Translations under genes and position numbers: made by a program | The notes under the pieces: generated by a model | Database searches by the model: none | Told to the model about the DNA's origin: nothing | The model's input: only the letters and a program-made list of their open reading frames with translations | Shown here: positions 17,810 through 26,916 of the stretch, piece by piece | Layout of the letters: every line of letters begins with the position of its first letter | Position numbering within the stretch: position 1 is the first letter of the stretch | NCBI GenBank assembly: GCA_963803545.1 | Contig: CAWDMX010000004.1 | Location: forward strand, 310,001 to 374,000 | DNA length: 64,000 bases | DNA from: Legionella_C sp963803545 | Lineage (GTDB): Bacteria; Pseudomonadota; Gammaproteobacteria; Legionellales; Legionellaceae | Direction: 5' to 3'

Positions 17810-19933
17810 TTGCGTACATGTATTGTTTTATTCGTTTTATTATTCGGCTGCGGCTTGGTTTTTGCTAACGATAACGCTCTAACGGGTGTAAAGGTCATTC
17901 CCTTACCAGATGATAGAATCAAAATTGATTTTCAATTTGAAAAGCCGATAAAGCATCTTCCTGCAAGTTTTATTACACAAAAACCAATGCGATTGGTTTT
18001 GGACTTTTTAGACAGTACTAATCGAATTGATGCTAGTCTATTAACTCAAAAAATAGGACTCGGTGCATTAGACAACTATAAAATTGTAGCGGTAAGTAAT
18101 CGCGTGCGGATACTACTTAATTTACTAGCATCAGCCTCTTACTCAGGCTCTGTCGCCGGCAAGGTTTATTCGCTAACACTAAGTGGGAAAGGCCATGAGC
18201 TTTTTAAGCCTCGGAGGGAAATATTTATAACCAATCGGCCTATAAACGCGCGCTATGCCATTGCAAATATTGATTTTCGTGGCACGGGCAAAGATGGCGG
18301 TCGGGTTTTAGTAGACGTTTCGGATTCGAGTATACCCATAGAGGTGACTCAAGTAGGCAAAGAAGTTGTGGTTAATTTTAACAATACCAAAACTCCCGCT
18401 GCATTAAGAAAACGCTACGATGTTGCGGATTTTCAAAGTCCTGCAGAAACCTTATCGCTTAGTCAAAATGGTACAACCGCAAGATTAGTTATTCGCAATA
18501 ATGGCGATTACGGACACTTTGCCTATCAAGTGAACAAGCAATTCATTATTGATGTTTTCCCTTTAACAGCCGAGCAAATTAAAGAGGCTAAACTACGTAA
18601 AAAAGTGTATACCGGGAAATTAATATCCTTGAACTTCCAAAATATTCCAGTGCGTTCGGTGTTGCAAATTTTAGCCGAGTTCACCGGTATAAATATTGTT
18701 GTTAACGATAAAGTAGATAGTAATATCACCTTGCGCTTGAACAATACTCCCTGGGATCAAGCCCTTGATTTAATTTTACAAACCAATGGTTTGGACAAAC
18801 GTATTCAAGGAAATATCATGCTTATTGCGCCTTCCGAGGTCTTATTAAAGCGGGAGAAGGATGACTTGAAAGCCCAACTTGAAGTAAAAGCCCTATCACC
18901 TTTGCGTTCGGATTTAATTCAAATAAACTACGCAAAAGCTGCGGATATAGCTACCTTAATTAAAGACAAAAATACATCTTTGCTATCAAAAAGGGGCACC
19001 TTAAGTGTGGATGTGCGTACTAATACGATTTGGATTCAAGATAATGGCGCGCAGATAGAGGAAGTACGAGAGCTTATTAAACAATTAGACATCCCGGTGA
19101 AACAAGTGCTTATTGAATCTCGAATAGTTAATGTGACCAAAGATTTTAGCCAGGATTTAGGGATACGTTTCGGGATATCTAAGCCATCCCATTTAAGCGG
19201 AACTTTAAACGGCGCTAATCAAATGGCGCGAGGCGCCGGCGCGGCCAATGTATTGCCGTTTACCGAGCGTTTAAACTTAGATTTGGCAGCAGTACCTGCA
19301 GCGGTGTCGCCGGCATCCGTTGGTATTGCCTTAGCAAAACTTGGGGATGGTATTTTATTGGATTTGGAGCTTTCAGCATTGGAAAGTGAAGGTCGTGCTG
19401 AGGTTATTGCAAGTCCTCGTTTAATTACAACAAATCAACAGCCGGCGTTGATTGAGTCGGGGCAAGAGATTCCCTATCAAGAATCAACATCAAGCGGTGC
19501 AACTTCTGTTGCCTTTAAAAAAGCGGTATTAAGTTTGAAAGTTACGCCACAAATTACTCCTGATAATAAAATCATGATGGATTTGCAAATAAATCAAGAT
19601 ACGCCATCAGCGCAATTATTTAACGGTGTTCCTGCTATTTTAACCAAAGAAATACAAACAAATGTCTTGGTTAGCAACGGCCAAACTATTGTTTTAGGGG
19701 GAATTTACCAACAAGATAAATCCAGCGCTATTAATCGCATTCCTTTTCTAGGCCAGTTGCCGGTTATTGGGGCACTGTTTAGAAATAAAAATATTACCAG
19801 TAGAAATGAAGAGTTGTTAATTTTTATAACACCAAGAATTATTACCAATTCGTTTTCATTAACAACCATTGAAGGTCGGGATAGTGCTAATGCAAAAAAA
19901 GTTTCCATTAACAACCGCCCATGGAAAAAATAA
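17810..19933 (+). CDS. pilQ: Type IV pilus secretin PilQ
   Basis: Outer-membrane secretin through which the pilus passes. The 707-residue protein has a signal peptide (residues 1-19, ending VFA). AMIN domains that bind peptidoglycan fill about 25-265, N0/N1 domains begin at KLISLNFQNIPVRSVLQ, and the C-terminal secretin core includes VEVIASPRL-type and VLGGIYQQDKS segments. The start is TTG 17810, 7 bases after AGGGAG. An ATG at 17805 is in another frame and does not give a signal peptide. It is the last gene of pilMNOPQ. Confidence 0.95.
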   Translation: MRTCIVLFVLLFGCGLVFANDNALTGVKVIPLPDDRIKIDFQFEKPIKHLPASFITQKPMRLVLDFLDSTNRIDASLLTQKIGLGALDNYKIVAVSNRVRILLNLLASASYSGSVAGKVYSLTLSGKGHELFKPRREIFITNRPINARYAIANIDFRGTGKDGGRVLVDVSDSSIPIEVTQVGKEVVVNFNNTKTPAALRKRYDVADFQSPAETLSLSQNGTTARLVIRNNGDYGHFAYQVNKQFIIDVFPLTAEQIKEAKLRKKVYTGKLISLNFQNIPVRSVLQILAEFTGINIVVNDKVDSNITLRLNNTPWDQALDLILQTNGLDKRIQGNIMLIAPSEVLLKREKDDLKAQLEVKALSPLRSDLIQINYAKAADIATLIKDKNTSLLSKRGTLSVDVRTNTIWIQDNGAQIEEVRELIKQLDIPVKQVLIESRIVNVTKDFSQDLGIRFGISKPSHLSGTLNGANQMARGAGAANVLPFTERLNLDLAAVPAAVSPASVGIALAKLGDGILLDLELSALESEGRAEVIASPRLITTNQQPALIESGQEIPYQESTSSGATSVAFKKAVLSLKVTPQITPDNKIMMDLQINQDTPSAQLFNGVPAILTKEIQTNVLVSNGQTIVLGGIYQQDKSSAINRIPFLGQLPVIGALFRNKNITSRNEELLIFITPRIITNSFSLTTIEGRDSANAKKVSINNRPWKK

Positions 19934-20026
19934 TGTTTGCTTGTTGCGGGTTATTTCTGACTAAACCTCGCCAACTAAGTTTAAATCAGTATATAATCCG
20001 GGCTCGATGGGGACACCCATTCAATT

Positions 20027-20087
20027 TGAAGGTACTTTCTTAAAATATCTACCTTCAGGTTAATTATGTAATATTAATATTAACCTG
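20027..20087 (+). promoter_or_regulatory. Two tandem hairpins in the aroK leader
   Basis: TGAAGGTA (20027-20034) pairs with TACCTTCA (20050-20057), a perfect 8-bp stem with a 15-base loop. CAGGTTAAT (20056-20064) pairs with ATTAACCTG (20079-20087), a perfect 9-bp stem with a 14-base loop. The stems share bases 20056-20057. A TATAAT at 19992-19997 would place both in an aroK leader RNA. Neither is followed by a T tract, so they are not obvious terminators. Function is unknown. Confidence 0.5.
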
Positions 20088-20115
20088 TATCAGCTGACGA
20101 GGTATGTAATTAAAA

Positions 20116-20643
20116 ATGAGCATAGTTAAAGTACGTAATATTTTTTTAATTGGGCCTATGGGCGCTGGCAAAAGCACCATTGGTCGTACTTTGGCAAAAG
20201 ACCTTAAACTGGATTTTTATGATTCCGATGAGGTAATCGAGGAACGAGCTGGAGCGGATATATCCTGGATTTTTGACATTGAAGGAGAGGACGGCTTTCG
20301 TAAACGGGAGCAAAAAGTAATTGAGGAACTAACCCAAAAAAACAACATTGTTTTAGCCACAGGTGGTGGTGTAATAATGACGCCTGAGAACCGTAATGCT
20401 TTAGCTGGACGCGGAACGGTGATTTATCTTAAAACCTCTTTACAACAACAATTTGAACGCACTAAGCGTGATACAAAACGACCACTCTTGCAAACTAATG
20501 ATTTGGAGGGTCGCTTAGAGGTTCTTCGTGATGAGCGCGAACCGTTCTATGAGGAGCTGGCGGATATCAGTTTTGAAACGGATAAGTTAACAGTAAAAGC
20601 AGTCTCGAATAATATTATTAAATATATTTATGGTGAATCATAG
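20116..20643 (+). CDS. aroK: Shikimate kinase
   Basis: Phosphorylates shikimate on the way to chorismate and aromatic amino acids. The 175-residue protein has Walker A GPMGAGKS at 13-20, the shikimate-binding DSDE at 36-39, ATGGGV near 82 and the lid region TKRDTKRPLL. The length and order are typical. It follows pilQ as in many gammaproteobacteria, but aroB, the usual next gene, is absent. Its last 14 bases overlap a possible ATG of the next gene. Confidence 0.96.
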   Translation: MSIVKVRNIFLIGPMGAGKSTIGRTLAKDLKLDFYDSDEVIEERAGADISWIFDIEGEDGFRKREQKVIEELTQKNNIVLATGGGVIMTPENRNALAGRGTVIYLKTSLQQQFERTKRDTKRPLLQTNDLEGRLEVLRDEREPFYEELADISFETDKLTVKAVSNNIIKYIYGES

Positions 20644-20647
20644 GCTA

Positions 20648-22021
20648 ATGTCCAAACGAACCATGTTCAAGCCCAGCAGTTGGATAGCTAAAGTTGAGTT
20701 AATTAACCGCTTATTAGTTAATAATTCGTTAATGGCTATTATGGCAACTAAGTCCGGTGGAAAAACATCGTTCATCTCTTTGCTGCAAGAGTATTTAGAT
20801 CCGTCTGTAGACGCGCTGCTCATACCGGATGACTGTCTTACTCTTGAAAGTATTGCTCGTTATTTAAGTTCAAATTATTTGCAGTGTGATTCCGTATTGG
20901 ATTTTTCTCTGTTAATTGGACAAGTGAATAATCACCGCAAACATTTACTTCTAATAATTGATAACGCGGAAAATCTAAGCCCAGTTGTTTTACAACAGTT
21001 TTTAGAATGCACAAAAGGGGACGAATGTTATCTGCATTTATGCTTAGTCGGCACCTATGCTCTTAATGAAAATTTACACGCGCTACCCCAAAGCTTATTG
21101 GAGCAGGGTATTCACAGTGTGTTATTGGGTCCTTTAAGTGCGCAAGAGTCAAAAACTTACGTTCTTAGTACCTTAGATTTGCCTCGGTCTCTCAAAGTTA
21201 GCGAACAGGATTTAAATCGGTTTTATACAGAAACTAAAGGTGAAATGGCCGCTATAAACGCGGCATTGCCTACTTTTTTTTCACCAACTAAATCCAACAA
21301 CAATTCCGTTGAAAAAATTTGTTACACATCTTGTTTCTTTTTAGTTTTTGCCTGTCTTTTTTATATTTGGCAAAACTCCAGTTATGTACCGTACTTATCT
21401 AAGTTGAGTACTAAAGAGCAGCCCAACAACACCAAAAACACCAAAAAAACCAAAAACACCCAATTGGCTTTATCGGCTATACCGTTATCAAGTTTTATCG
21501 CGCCTTGGACTTTAGCGTCCGTAAAAAAACAAGTTCAACCACCACCTTTGAAGCATGTGGTTTTGTTAGAAGAAGGGGAACGGGATGAACCTGGTACTAC
21601 AGCGGTGATGGATAGTATTATTTTAATGCCAAAAACACTCCAAAAATTCAGTCTCCTAGGAAATAATAGGGATCATAATCCAAAGACCGAACGCACGACC
21701 AAAGTTGCGCAAGTTTCCTTTATCCAGTCGATTGCTGGTTTAAAATCAAAAAATAGCCCCATTAAAGCTAACGCAATACCGGTTAAAAAACCCTATACCA
21801 TTCAGATTTTGGCTAGTAAAAGAGAGAAAGTTCTACGTCAATTTCTCAAAGATAATAACTTAGATGCTACTTTATATCGGACTCAAAAAGTAACTAAAAA
21901 TGGGATAAAGTGGTATGTTTTGACCGTGGGGCAGTTTGAAAATAGAAATGCAGCGCTCGGTGCATTGCAAAAATTACCGACCCCTATACAAGCTATCCGC
22001 CCGTGGGTAAGAACCACTTGA
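20648..22021 (+). CDS. DamX-like ATPase with C-terminal SPOR domain
   Basis: Resembles DamX, a division-associated membrane protein. The cytoplasmic N-terminal part looks like an AAA/GspA-type ATPase domain with a Walker A-like ATKSGGKT at about 33-40 and Walker B-like LLLIIDNAENL. In the P-loop the first Gly is replaced by Ala. One membrane segment lies at about 224-241, then a low-complexity N/T/K linker. A SPOR domain (about 381-457, from PYTIQILAS) should bind glycan strands lacking stem peptides at the septum. Start: ATG 20648 directly after the aroK stop, or ATG 20630 overlapping it. The sequence is diverged, so the name is given by architecture and position. Confidence 0.8.
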   Translation: MSKRTMFKPSSWIAKVELINRLLVNNSLMAIMATKSGGKTSFISLLQEYLDPSVDALLIPDDCLTLESIARYLSSNYLQCDSVLDFSLLIGQVNNHRKHLLLIIDNAENLSPVVLQQFLECTKGDECYLHLCLVGTYALNENLHALPQSLLEQGIHSVLLGPLSAQESKTYVLSTLDLPRSLKVSEQDLNRFYTETKGEMAAINAALPTFFSPTKSNNNSVEKICYTSCFFLVFACLFYIWQNSSYVPYLSKLSTKEQPNNTKNTKKTKNTQLALSAIPLSSFIAPWTLASVKKQVQPPPLKHVVLLEEGERDEPGTTAVMDSIILMPKTLQKFSLLGNNRDHNPKTERTTKVAQVSFIQSIAGLKSKNSPIKANAIPVKKPYTIQILASKREKVLRQFLKDNNLDATLYRTQKVTKNGIKWYVLTVGQFENRNAALGALQKLPTPIQAIRPWVRTT

Positions 22022-22269
22022 TTGAAATAAATTTCGCATTAAAAATACCAACCGGATACAAATAAACTGTTTTATATCGCAATTAGTTATTATTTTTAGA
22101 ACGTGTCTTTGTTGATTTTAGAGCATTCCATTCGGAGTTGAATTTACGACCAGCCACGGTTTATATCCCACGCCTACGAACACCGTTCAACCTGAGAAAT
22201 GACGATATTGTCTTGGGGGTAAATAAAATTTAAACTAGGTGTTGATTAAAGCTGCTGTAAGCTTCTTGA

Positions 22270-25200
22270 TTAATGCGCAACTCTTTTTTTAGCGTCTTCG
22301 GTACTTTTTTTAAGCGTATTGCTTGGTGCTTCTTTTGTAGAAGGGAAGAATTGGCTGCGATAGTTGGGTTTTTTGCGTGTTGTTTTGTAAAGCAGATAAA
22401 TAATGCCAACCACTGATAAGACTAAAAATGCAGTTTTCAATATTTTTTTTAATTGAGGTGCACCGTTTAACACGTCGCTTCTTTGCGCCGCACGTATACA
22501 TCTAGTCATCGAAATTCTACAACGTTCAAACGCTTCTGATGACTGATTTGACTCTAAAAATCGGCTAAAGACATTGTTTATGTCGTTGCATAGCTTCTTC
22601 GTTAAAATGAAATGTTTATCGGCGTACTTTTCTTGTATGCCGAGTGCCTCCCTTTGGATGGTGTACTGTTCAAGCTCGTCCATTATCGTTGCTATATCCT
22701 TTTGCCAAACATTATTAATAACAACAGGTACTTTTAATGTCTGCGTATGAAGCAGCGCATGGTGTATATTAAGTACAAATTTATATTTTTTATTAAGCGT
22801 TATGGGTAAGCCGATAACTGCTTCAAGAATAAGCACCAAGAACGCCTGCTGTTCGAGCAAATTTTTCTCACCGCTCCAATAATAATATTTTATTTGGTTT
22901 AATATTTTATCGCGCTGTTCTTTTTCGAGTGTTGCTATGGTCTGCAAAAGGAACCTAACGACTGTGGGTTGTTTTATAGCGCCAATCAGCAAAGCGTTTC
23001 GATTGCGGTAATCAACTTGAGTTAGTATCTGGGCTTGCTGTTGTTTATCGAGTGTTGAGATAGTCTGTAAAATAGGCTCAACGGCGGTGGGCTCATATGT
23101 AGCTGCAATCATTAGAGCGTTATAATTATAAAATTCTGTTTGATTGAGTATCTGAGCCTGTTGCTCTTTATCAAGCGCTGCAATAGCTTGTAAAAAGGGT
23201 TTAACGACAGTAGGCTGGTATTTAATCGCAACTACGAGAACGTTAGAACCACTGGGATAGATTTGGGTTAGTATCTGAGCTTGCTGTTCTTTGCCAAGCG
23301 TTGCAATAACCCGTAACAAGCGCTTCACGACAGTGGGCTGCTTTGTGGTGGCAAGCATCAAGACGTTCCGATCACGATAATCGACTTGAGCTAATATCTG
23401 AGCTTGCTGTTCTTTGTTGAATGTGGCTATAGTCTGCAGAATGGGCTTAACGGCGGTGGGGTTATAAGTAGCGGCAATCATTAGGGCGTTATAACTATAG
23501 AGTTCAACTTTGCCCAATATTAGCTTTTGCTGTGCGTTGGGGAGTGCTGCAATAGTTTGTAAAATAGACTCCACAACAGTGGGTTGGTATTTAGCGGCAA
23601 TCATTAGAGCGTTTGAACCATTATTATCAACTTGAGCCATTATTTGAGCGTGATTTTTTTTATCGAGCATAGTGATGGCGTGCAAGAGGGGCTCAATAAC
23701 GGTGGGCTGGTTTGCCGATGCAACTAACAAAGCGTTGCCCAACATCTTAAAGTCTATTTGCGCTAATATCGGATCGCGTTGTTCTTTACTGAGGGTTGCA
23801 ATAATTCGCAACAGAGTTTTTGCCGCAGGAGATTGTTTTTCAATCACAACGAATAGGGCACTTAGACCATCAGGGGTAACTTGCGTTAATATCTGAGTCT
23901 GCTGCGGCTTATCAAGCCTGGAAATGACTTGCAGGAAGAGTTTAACAAAAGCCGGTTCATTTTTAGTCGCAATCATCAGGGCATTGCAGCAGTAATTATC
24001 AAGCTGTGTTAAAATCAGCGTTTGTTTTTCTTTATCAAGCTTTTTAACAGCTTCCAACAGAGATGGAACTGAGCTGGGTAGATATTTAATTGCAAACGCA
24101 AGGATACTATTATTAAATATGTCCCTCTCCAGTAATTGTTCGTAGCTTGAGAAAGATATCCATACGTTCGAAAGTTTACTGTCGGTTTCAAAAAAATAAA
24201 GATACTCTATTAAACTTTTTGGCGTGCGTGCGGTAATAGCACCCAACAGATAAGTGTAGACAAATTCCGCGTCCTTGTCTTTACACAACGCGCTCATATA
24301 TTTTAACGCTTGCTCGTCTGATTTTCCGGCAAGACAATATTCTAAAAGACTAGGTTTTAGCGGTATAAAGGCAACAATATTTTGGGGGCAGGCTTCACAA
24401 ACACGCACTATCATTTCATCTGACAATATTGTAATTTTATCGCTCCATAAGGTGTTTGGTGTATAGATTTTAAGCTCTGGATACGAATCCAATTGAGTAA
24501 ATGCCCGTACCAAACTAGGGGCATCCAGCGCATTAACCCAGCCCACGGCAACAGGGATTTTGTTAAGGTCAGCACTCATTAATGATATAAATGCGTTGAT
24601 ATCGATTGCATCCTTTAAGATACGGTGGTTAAAAAGGTCTTTAATAATAGACGCTAGGTTGTCTTGGGCAAAAGTATTGTGCAGTGTTTCGGCAAATAGA
24701 AATCCCAGATTAGTTTTTCCAAAACTAAAATATTCGTTTAAAAAGCGGTTTACTAACCTGCGCTGTATTGCACCCCAATTGATATCCTTTACAGCATACT
24801 CTTCGGATAGAACACATATGTCTTCAACAGATATCCCATCAAAGTTGAACAGGTGTTTAAAAAAGGCGTGCCAATCGTTGTAATCGCCGTACCGGTATCC
24901 GTCTGGGCTTTTATTTAAACCTCTATAACGGTACTGCTCACGTAGTACGGTACGCATTTTCCCCATTACTTGTTCAATAATGAGCACTGGACGATACTTT
25001 TCAGTAAAGCTTTTTTCTAATTGTGCAAGGACTTTTTTGTTTGTGAGGTTGCCAACATATACATCTTTGCTGTTTGCTCTAACCCCTAAGTTATTGATTC
25101 GCGCGGTGCAGAAAACACGCTCATGCTTATGCGTGTCGGTATTACCCAGTGCCATGGAGGCTTGGTTTACTATATCTTCCCTCATCAGTTGAAGATAGGT

Positions 25201-25593
25201 TTCTAACGACTCGGTATTCGTAAGAAGTTTAACCAGCTCGTTGGTGCCGTTATGAAACCCAGGAGTGCATTGGCTTGCCCGTTCTTCAATTTTTACTGCA
25301 ATTTGCTTTTTGGTGCCTTCGTCCAATGGTTTGTCTGAGGATACCCATGCCTCAGCAATTAGACTCATTTGCTCAATCAGGTTATCGCCCAAGGTGTATA
25401 TCCCATGAAAATGGCTAATCGTTGCGGCAATGGACTTTTTATTTGCAAAATACGGTCCAAGATTGGCGGCAACAAATTCATCTATCTCATCAGGAGAAAG
25501 TGTTTGTTGTGCTTTTTCTGCGTCTATTGCAAGCGTAAACGCGAGAGAATTTAATCGTACTGTTTTAGCTACAAGCGTTTGAATATCGTCCAT
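22270..25593 (-). CDS. Giant repeat protein with ten 41-residue ankyrin-like repeats
   Basis: An unrecognised 1107-residue protein. Residues 1-490 are helical with no motif I know. About residues 495-905 are ten tandem repeats of 41 residues. A consensus unit begins NALMIAA-x-Y-x-P-T-V-V, continues with ILQ-x-IA-x-L and ends KEQQAQIL-x-QVD. The first half looks like an ankyrin helix pair (compare ALMLAA...VVKLLL), but the unit is 8 residues longer than an ankyrin repeat. After the repeats come about 135 helical residues, one membrane segment near 1048-1066 (TAFLVLSVVGIIYLLYK) and a short basic tail. No signal peptide is present. It stands alone. A host-directed effector or scaffold is one possibility, but nothing proves it. 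Confidence 0.8.
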   Translation of the reverse strand: MDDIQTLVAKTVRLNSLAFTLAIDAEKAQQTLSPDEIDEFVAANLGPYFANKKSIAATISHFHGIYTLGDNLIEQMSLIAEAWVSSDKPLDEGTKKQIAVKIEERASQCTPGFHNGTNELVKLLTNTESLETYLQLMREDIVNQASMALGNTDTHKHERVFCTARINNLGVRANSKDVYVGNLTNKKVLAQLEKSFTEKYRPVLIIEQVMGKMRTVLREQYRYRGLNKSPDGYRYGDYNDWHAFFKHLFNFDGISVEDICVLSEEYAVKDINWGAIQRRLVNRFLNEYFSFGKTNLGFLFAETLHNTFAQDNLASIIKDLFNHRILKDAIDINAFISLMSADLNKIPVAVGWVNALDAPSLVRAFTQLDSYPELKIYTPNTLWSDKITILSDEMIVRVCEACPQNIVAFIPLKPSLLEYCLAGKSDEQALKYMSALCKDKDAEFVYTYLLGAITARTPKSLIEYLYFFETDSKLSNVWISFSSYEQLLERDIFNNSILAFAIKYLPSSVPSLLEAVKKLDKEKQTLILTQLDNYCCNALMIATKNEPAFVKLFLQVISRLDKPQQTQILTQVTPDGLSALFVVIEKQSPAAKTLLRIIATLSKEQRDPILAQIDFKMLGNALLVASANQPTVIEPLLHAITMLDKKNHAQIMAQVDNNGSNALMIAAKYQPTVVESILQTIAALPNAQQKLILGKVELYSYNALMIAATYNPTAVKPILQTIATFNKEQQAQILAQVDYRDRNVLMLATTKQPTVVKRLLRVIATLGKEQQAQILTQIYPSGSNVLVVAIKYQPTVVKPFLQAIAALDKEQQAQILNQTEFYNYNALMIAATYEPTAVEPILQTISTLDKQQQAQILTQVDYRNRNALLIGAIKQPTVVRFLLQTIATLEKEQRDKILNQIKYYYWSGEKNLLEQQAFLVLILEAVIGLPITLNKKYKFVLNIHHALLHTQTLKVPVVINNVWQKDIATIMDELEQYTIQREALGIQEKYADKHFILTKKLCNDINNVFSRFLESNQSSEAFERCRISMTRCIRAAQRSDVLNGAPQLKKILKTAFLVLSVVGIIYLLYKTTRKKPNYRSQFFPSTKEAPSNTLKKSTEDAKKRVAH
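22879..24111 (-). repeat. Ten tandem coding repeats of about 123 bp
   Basis: This is the DNA of the 41-residue repeat array in the 1107-residue protein. Units keep a strict 41-residue period, apart from one extra residue in two units. The central and later ones (for example NALMIAAKYQP, NALMIAATYNP, NALMIAATYEP) are the most alike. This suggests recent duplication of units, in places of two-unit blocks. Confidence 0.75.
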
Positions 25594-26067
25594 AAGTACG
25601 TGGGTGGATAATTATATTGTTGATGGTAATATATTTCATCACTCTTTGATAGAAATGGGTTGCACAAGCATAGAATATACCGTTCATGAATAGTGTTGAA
25701 AACTACGAGTAGAATAGTGAATTTATTGCTAACGCAGTTATTTTTTAATTTGTGCGACACCGAGTTTTGGTAAAAATTATCCTGGTTTTATTAACGGTGG
25801 CTCGTATTTTATAGGCGTTAGTTGTGATTATTGTAAGCGTTTTTTAGCCCGTATGTTCAATTGATACCCATCGCAACACGCAGTTCTAGACGAAGCATTT
25901 TTCATTAAAAATGATTGTTCGATGGTTTAATGGGTGTTGTTCAAGCTCATAAACGGTGGGCACCAGCAGTCAAGTCTTTACCTTAAACTAAGCGTCGGAT
26001 AATTTGCTTAAATGAAGGTGGTATTGGGTTGTTCTTTGTATTAAAGTACAAAATTTTGGTTGTCTTC
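25594..26067. other. Intergenic region between the repeat protein and ubiA
   Basis: A 474-bp gap between divergent genes. I see no convincing ORF, RNA gene or repeat. It must contain promoters for both genes, but I cannot fix them from the sequence. A 13-base match (AATTTGTGCGACA, 25747-25759) to the IS3 debris at 57794 is too short to call a mobile-element remnant. Confidence 0.4.
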
Positions 26068-26916
26068 ATGTATTATTTTAATAAATTGAAAGCCTATGGT
26101 CGATTAGCTCGCATTGATAAGCCAATTGGCGTCTTGTTGCTGTGGTATCCAACGGCGTACTCGTTATGGTTTGCTAATAAAGGCATGCCCCATTTTACTC
26201 TCTTGTGGCTTTTTGGATTGGGTACGTTTTTTATGAGGTCTGCAGGCTGTGTAGTGAATGATATAGTGGACAGAAATATTGATTTGCACGTTGCCCGGAC
26301 CAAACATCGTCCTCTAACCAGTGGGGACGTAAGCCTTGTTGAGGCGATTATTGTATTGCTTGTTTTTTTATTCGCAGCGTTGGTTGTTTTATTAAACTTA
26401 CCTAAAAATTGCCTGCCCTATGCAGTTATAGCCGTGGCAATAACCGCAGCCTATCCTTTTTGCAAACGCTATATTGAAGCGCCTCAGGTTGTATTAGGTC
26501 TTGCTTTTTCAATGGGAATTCCAATTGCTTATTGCGCTTCAGGTCAGTTATTAAATAGCGATACGCTGCTCCTTTGGGTTATAAATTTTTTTTGGATTAT
26601 CGCATACGATACGCAATACGCTATCAGTGACAGCATTGACGATGCCCGAATAGGAGTGAAATCGACAGCGCTTTATTTTGGCTGTTACAGCCGAAAAATT
26701 ATAGCGTTACTGCAGGTTTTCTTTCACAGCTGCTGGTTGTTTGCGGTATCAAAAATGTCCTTACCCGGCGAATTTGTTGTTTTTTGGTGTATGGGCGCGG
26801 CACTACTGGGCTACCAACAGTGGTTACTTAAGCGTAGGGAGCGTTCTTTTGATGCGTTTTTGAATAATAATTGGTATGGGCTAATAATGTGGGTGGGATT
26901 GATTGCATCTATCTAA
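26068..26916 (+). CDS. ubiA: 4-hydroxybenzoate polyprenyltransferase
   Basis: Integral membrane prenyltransferase that joins the polyprenyl tail to 4-hydroxybenzoate in ubiquinone synthesis. Two Asp-rich motifs are seen: NDIVDRNID, followed by VARTKHRPLTSG, and DTQYAISDSIDD followed by ARIGVKS. Eight or nine membrane segments fill the 282 residues. The N-terminus AYGRLARIDKPIGVLLL is typical. I start at ATG 26068; the longer frame would need a TTG at 26029. The 3' end overlaps the 3' end of deoC on the other strand by 36 bases. Confidence 0.94.
   Translation: MYYFNKLKAYGRLARIDKPIGVLLLWYPTAYSLWFANKGMPHFTLLWLFGLGTFFMRSAGCVVNDIVDRNIDLHVARTKHRPLTSGDVSLVEAIIVLLVFLFAALVVLLNLPKNCLPYAVIAVAITAAYPFCKRYIEAPQVVLGLAFSMGIPIAYCASGQLLNSDTLLLWVINFFWIIAYDTQYAISDSIDDARIGVKSTALYFGCYSRKIIALLQVFFHSCWLFAVSKMSLPGEFVVFWCMGAALLGYQQWLLKRRERSFDAFLNNNWYGLIMWVGLIASI

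Noticed and set aside
25747..25759. 13-base match to the IS3 remnant at 57794 as sign of another IS copy
   Set aside because: The match does not extend in either direction, and in the IS3 remnant it is part of coding sequence, so chance is more likely.
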